DNA of 64,000 bases from Calliphora vicina (lineage: Eukaryota; Arthropoda; Insecta; Diptera; Calliphoridae), in NCBI RefSeq assembly GCF_958450345.1, contig NC_088781.1:46239357-46303356 (forward strand), in the 5' to 3' direction. The notes beneath the pieces were generated by a model, which did not search any database, was not told where the DNA came from, and was given only the letters and a program-made list of their open reading frames with translations. Positions 59,070-64,000 of the stretch are shown one piece after another. How positions within the stretch are numbered: position 1 is the first letter of the stretch; every line of letters begins with the position of its first letter. Position numbers and translations under genes: made by a program.

Positions 59070-59312
59070 TGCTGGCTTTTGTTGAGTTTGACAACAATCT
59101 TCATGGAGTAGTGCCTTCAATTCTTGGTCTTCAAACTTTTTTGGCTTGCCTGAGCGATCTTTGTCTTCCGTGTCAAAATTACCACTTTTGAACCGCACAA
59201 ATCATCCCTCGAACATTGAAAGCGATAGAACACATTCACCTCACTTCGGTGTGCATTTGGTGTGATTTAGCGGCACTTTTTTTTCAAATTAAAGCCAAAC
59301 TTCCTGCTTATG
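59070..59312 (-). pseudogene. mariner transposase, N-terminal fragment
   Basis: On the minus strand it has the AGTTTGGCTTTAATTTGAAA start region seen at 50540, then a stretch matching SGNFDTEDKDRSGKPKKFED and QELKALLHEDCCQTQQ in relatives, ending in CTGCTGGC. Comparison with the copy at 50510 shows that similarity stops at TATG (59309-59312), exactly where the Tc1 element begins. It is therefore the remaining half of a mariner cut by that insertion or rearranged next to it. Confidence 0.75.
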
Positions 59313-60499
59313 TGTGAACAGTTTTGTCACTTGTTTCAAAAACAGTGTAATTTTAAAATTAATATTTTCTATGGCCACCAGGTGACTTTTTTACAGCTTT
59401 GATTCTTTCTGGCACACTATTTAAAAGATTTTCTGAAATGTTTGGGCTTCTATTTTACCATACTAAAAGGGCTCTCTCCCACAATTCAACTACGGGTCGT
59501 GGAAAGTCTTTTTCGGCAAAAAATTGTCCGTTTCAAAATTGTCCAAAGGTGTTTGATAGGGTTTAAATCTGTGGACTGGGAAGGCCATTCGAGCAGTTTG
59601 ATTTCGTTATCAACAAACCATTTATTTGCTATTTTCGCGGTGCTCTTAGGATCATTGTCCTGCATAAATATTTCTTGTTGACCACGTTCAACACCGAATA
59701 TATCCAGACTCGGGAGATAATATGCCTCCAATATGGTAATACAGTCTCTGGCACTCATAATACCATTGATACGCTGAAGTATACTGGGTTCATTGTCTCG
59801 AAAATATACCCAAACTATGATTAATCCACCCCTAAAATTTCATAGTTTGACATATGTTGCGATCCTGTATCTCCGCGCGTTTAACAACCCATGTCAATGT
59901 GTGTCTATCTGATCCACCCGATTAATTTTAGTTTCATCAGACCAAGTAACTTGTTTCCAAACGTCAATGGTGAAGTTTTCGTACGATTTAGTGAACTTTA
60001 ATCGAGCCTTACGATGCTTTCACTTAACAATGTTTTTTTTTTTATAATCGCTCTTGCTTTAAGTCCGTTATTCTTAAGACATCTTCGAATTGATTTGTCA
60101 CTGATGTTGAGGCCCTCTAAGCACTAAATTAATTTATTTGCAGTGGAAACTGCAGTATTTGTGGCTCCTAAAACGATTAAGCGCCTTGAAATTTGAGCAT
60201 CAGCAGGATATAGCTTCTGTGGACGACCACCACAATGTCGTGGGACTGATAAATTAATTTGATTTTTTATTTTATTGTAAAGTCCGATAGAAACTATGTA
60301 TTTTTTTTTGCAATAAATCGGTACGAAACACAATTTTGTGTATCTTCTAGGATGTTTTTCTTCAAAACTGAATTTATAGCTTTATACATTGTAAAGTAAC
60401 TGAAAATTCATTGAAGTGCTTCATTTTCTTTCCTTTTTGTAATATAAAAATTTAATTTAATTTTTCACGAAATCTTTTGGGGGACATTACTGTTCACAT
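59313..60499 (-). mobile_element. Tc1-type transposon, ~1.19 kb
   Basis: The left end TGTGAACAGTTTTGTC (59313) and inverted right end TGTGAACAGTAATGTC (ending near 60499) are 16-bp terminal inverted repeats with two differences, short as in simple Tc1/Bari-like elements. The coding remains are on the minus strand between them. A TA duplication is not obvious. The element differs from the IR/DR element at 40581-43098 in both terminus type and sequence. Confidence 0.72.
59486..60333 (-). pseudogene. Tc1-type transposase (broken)
   Basis: From 60333: a helix-turn-helix region with HCGGRPQKLYPADAQISRRL and GATNTAVSTANKL (GRPRK-type linker). Then disrupted sequence, then the frame 59486-59758 with SARDCITILEAYYLPSL, IFMQDNDPKSTAKIANKWF (second catalytic Asp in QDNDP) and LLEWPSQSTDLNPIKHLW. 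In that last block the third catalytic residue, normally Glu in NPIE, reads as Lys. Together with stops between the pieces, that makes it inactive. Confidence 0.88.
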
Positions 60500-60784
60500 G
60501 TGACTTCGTTGAGATGTGATTCAAAAAACGTATAAAAGTTCCATTAGTTTCAGAGTGAGTTACCAGATAATAGTAAATAGAGTTCTTAACAATTATGTTA
60601 TCAGATCAGTTGTTATGTGCAAGAAATAATGTGTAAACTAATATTTCAACTATTCGTGAACACTTTTGTCTCTTACTGTGATGATGGTGTGAATCTCGAT
60701 ACATTCTTATTTGAAAAAGTTCTCTTTCGAAACGAATTACGAACGTATTTCTTCTATAAGGCGTAATTTTAATAAAAGCATGAT

Positions 60785-61223
60785 TGATTTTTGACCTATT
60801 TTTGAAAATTTTTAAAATGTTTTTTTAAATTTATTCGAGAAAAATTTTCAAAAAAAAAATATTTTTAGAAAATTAAAAAAAAAAAAAATTTACAATTTTA
60901 TTTTTCAAAATTTTTTAAATTTTTTTTTTAATTTATTAGAGAAAAAAAAATTTTTGTTAAAAAAAAATTCGGGTTAAAAAATATTTTTCCCGATTTTGAC
61001 CCATTGTAGTTCCAAATTACTAAAGCAATGAACTTTGAAATATCTATCATTAGATATCCATATTGTCTATATTAATGACTTAGTAATCCATATAGGCCAA
61101 AAATCGAGGTTGTACCCGTTTTTTACTTACTTTGTGGAGTCGCAAATGAAAAATGTAGAAATTACAAATGGAATGACAAACTTATATATACCATTGCCAT
61201 TCGTGGTGAAGGTAATAAAAATT
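60785..61223 (-). mobile_element. HINE-like element, internally deleted
   Basis: About 61025-61105 (GAACTTTGAAATATCTATCA, ATTAATGACTTAGTAATCC) and 61140-61223 (AATGAAAAATGTAGAAATTA) match the copy at 10806-11385 in the same orientation. The GTCY region between them is deleted and the 3' hairpin is missing. The left part is poly-A/T-rich. Confidence 0.65.
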
Positions 61224-63164
61224 CCCGGAATTGAAAAGATTTTTTTAATATTTTCCGGGAATAAAATTTTGTTCTAAAGCTTTCTCATCCTTAAGGGGTT
61301 TCATTTTGACACGCTGTAGCTAAAACTGTATTCAAACACTGCATTTATAAGTATAATTTTCAGAATGCTTAGGTCTTTCCCAATAAGTTTCATATACATT
61401 GTTTTGTAAATAAACCGACATCTTATTAGATAAATTCATATAATATACAGCAATTTACCTTACACAATAGCGAAACATCATGGCGTATGATTAATATTCT
61501 AATAATTAAATATCGTGTATACGTACAGCTGTCTCATTAATATTTAGGAGTGTGAGAGAGAGAGAAGTAGAAACAATTACAATTGAACAAATTGCTTTTA
61601 ATTTGATTACAGGAATTTATTTAAGGCCTAAGCTCAATTCAAAAATAAAACATGTTTCTTATTTATATTAAAATTTGTATTTTAATCATGATTAACTTAA
61701 TTTTTTACTACTTACATATGAGTCCTACTAAATTTGTTTTTCTTGAAAAAATAAAATAAAAAACAAGTCTTTGTTTAATTTTAGTGTCATTTATTAAGTT
61801 TTTGTTTTTTTTGTCAAACAAGAAACATTTACATAATTAAAACCCAGCAACAGCAACAGTAAGTATAAACAAAATACCATTAATTTTGAAATCTCAAAAG
61901 TAATAAATTTTCTATACTCGCTCACTCACGCCACGCTAACATTGTATCAAAAAAATTCAAAGCACGATTACTGGATTGTATTTTTGTTGGATTTGAGTTG
62001 TTGTTTTACAGGAAAACACAACCAAAAATAGAACATATCAATCAAAATAAATAAACAAACCAAATCCAACAATATGTCAACTAGGATTTAATAATGTGCT
62101 GAGCTGAACTGAACCAAACCGAGTTGTGTTTTTGTGTAATGTACTTTTGTGATGTTGGTGTTTGTTTTTGTTTTTGTGATTTGAGTTGCTGTTATTTGTG
62201 ATGATGTTTTTGGTTTAATGTGGTGGCGTACAACTCCAGTGTAACCAAAAAAGAACACAGAACGGGACAGAACAACATCAACAATAAATAAATTCCATCA
62301 TATTCTTTGTCATTAGTTCATTTTGCAGTATTTCAATTATTTCTTGTGGGTTTGAGTTTTTTTTTTTTTTTTTGGTTAAAAGCTGCTTTCATTTTATTTG
62401 CTTCTTTCGTTCTCTCGAAATTTTCAATTCAATTGCTTATTTTGTTAGCTGGGGCGTTTTGGGGCCATGCTCTAAAGGAATGTCTTTAATAGAGCAATAT
62501 AAGAACCAGTGGTACTTAAAATCTGTTTGAAAGATGAAAAAAAATAAAAATAAATAAACAGTACATTTAAAAGAAGTAAAATAAATATTAAACTGTTGGT
62601 TATACAATATATAGACCAGTTGGCACATAAAATGGCAAACATTAAACATAAACTACTAAAAAAAAATAAATTAAAATGAAAAATAAACATTTATTATAAT
62701 ATAATCATATTATAATAAGGTTCTTGTTGTTTGGTATACACTAGGGTGGACCTGAAATTTTATTTTTCAAAATACAACTACTTTTTGTATTTTATTAAAC
62801 CATAGATGCTTAAATATAAAATAAACAAAATGTTTTGATTTCGATAACCCATTATAATTTGATACCGAAAAAATTCACATATCGAGGGCTTATATTCAAA
62901 ACACTCTATCTTTAATTTTCACGAAAATTACTTTTTGATGGTAGAATGTTCAATAAAACAGCTTTCATTTATGGTGTGAATTTCAAAGCAAATATATTTA
63001 TTTTGGCTGTTTTATTTGCATTTTTGTTATTTCTTTATCTCACACAATTCATTTTTCTGAATGCAAAACCGTCTATACAGGGCAACAAAATCAAAAAAAA
63101 AAATTGGGGTATTTTTAAACCACTACATAGTTTTGATGTATTGTGGTTCCAGTGGTAAAAATAT
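61224..63164. other. A+T-rich spacer
   Basis: A GAGAGAGAGAG run near 61553-61566, GTTTTTGTTTTTG near 62163, an 11-bp-arm A+T palindrome at 62691-62718, and CACTAGGGTGGACC near 62740 that resembles a transposon end without a partner. No gene recognised. Confidence 0.45.
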
Positions 63165-64000
63165 GGTCCAAATTTTAAATTCTATTCAGAGCTTTTTTTT
63201 AGAAAAATTTTTAAGTAAAATTGTGAATTATTTTAGACATTTCTCCACGTAATTAATGATAACTCAAAAACGGTTAGTCCGAGTTATAATAACAAATTGA
63301 AGCAAAAAATATATTTTTTACGTGAAAATAGCTAATTTTTTTGTTTTGAAAAAATTACGAAAAATCGAAATCGACAGAAATTGTTTAGATTTATTGCTTT
63401 ATCACAAAACCGTATATAATAGAAACAAAATAAGATATCAATTATAAAAAGCTATTGATTCTTTTTGAATTTATTCACAATTAAGTGAATTTACTCATTT
63501 TCAAAACATTTTTAGGTTTTTGTTTGATATACATACATAAAATTACATAAAATTGAGTATGTAATGTTCTTCTTTTGAATGATTCAATATTGAAAACATT
63601 TTCTTCATGCTATTTAAAATTTTTCACTTATATATTGCGTTTCAATCGACTCAGTAATTTCGGAGTTATAATAACAAACTGAAGCAAAAAATATATTTTT
63701 TACGTGAAAATAGCATTTTTTTGGTTTTAAAAAAATTATGAAAAATTGAAAACAACAGAAATTGTTCAGATTTATTGCGTTATCGCAAAGCCACATATAA
63801 TAGGAATAAAATGAGATATCGATCATAAAAATCAATTGGTTATTTTAGAATTTATTCACAATTAAGTGAATTCGCTCATTTTCACAAAATTTTAGTTTTT
63901 TGTTTGATATACATAAAATTGAGCAGTTAATGTTCTTCTTTCGATTGATTGAATTTTTAAAACATTTTCCCCATGTTATGTACAAATTTTCACATGCATA
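63165..64000 (-). repeat. Family F, second array (runs off the window)
   Basis: The head segment (TTCTCCACGTAATTAATGAT near 63240) is followed by at least two units about 381 bp apart (GAGTTATAATAACAAA at 63283 and 63664), in the same orientation as 1-1720. The minus frame 63614-63835 (73 codons) has the same YMWLCD core. The array probably continues beyond 64000. Confidence 0.85.

Noticed and set aside
62691..62718. A+T palindrome as an origin or terminator
   Set aside because: Short 11-bp arms in very A+T-rich DNA are expected by chance; no other supporting signal.

Overview
This window looks like repeat-dominated nuclear DNA from a higher fly, probably a calyptrate (blow fly, house fly or flesh fly type). 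It is very A+T-rich by eye. It carries mariner, Tc1, Transib-like, hAT-like, Jockey, RTE and RNase-H LINE remnants, plus repeats that look like DINE-1/HINE (non-autonomous Helentrons: GTCY runs, subterminal inverted repeats, a 3' hairpin). I found no host protein-coding gene, rRNA or intact tRNA gene. Almost every readable protein stretch is a decayed transposase or reverse transcriptase. The species call is inference from repeat content.

Layout: 1-1.7 kb, ~350-bp tandem repeat (family F), which returns at 13.96-14.35 kb (inverted) and 63.2-64 kb. 3-11.4 kb, HINE copies, mariner scraps, a Jockey 3' end, and a pair of tail-to-tail HINEs, one split by a Transib-like element with a CGACG target duplication. 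11.7-14.5 kb and 20.5-21.7 kb, two copies of family C, the first invaded by a MITE and by a LINE tail. 16.4-18.8 kb, an RNase-H LINE fragment, repeat D and a solo LTR. 21.8-24.3 kb, mariner and a 1.38-kb DNA transposon with a CGTTA duplication. 25.2-39.8 kb, an old ~36-bp minisatellite in six same-strand blocks, separated by a hAT-like element, a foldback element, a Tc1-superfamily remnant, two RTE LINEs and an RNase-H LINE. 40.6-43.1 kb, a Tc1 element with IR/DR ends, interrupted in its right inverted repeat by an 848-bp hAT-type MITE with a perfect 8-bp duplication. 45.05-46.74 kb, a 5'-truncated Jockey insertion with a perfect 11-bp duplication. 47-51 kb, mariner and LTR fragments. 51.82-57.93 kb, a 6.1-kb satellite of 12-bp units (GGTTCTAGTTCA) with higher-order repeats above 1 kb. 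59-61 kb, a Tc1 element inside a mariner, then another HINE.

The elements do not form a pathway. Their nesting and target duplications give a relative insertion history. The most notable structures are the higher-order 12-bp satellite, the shattered ~36-bp minisatellite with a duplicated unique tail, the IR/DR Tc1 plus hAT MITE nest, the Transib-like insertion with a visible empty site, and family F with a repeatedly open antisense frame.
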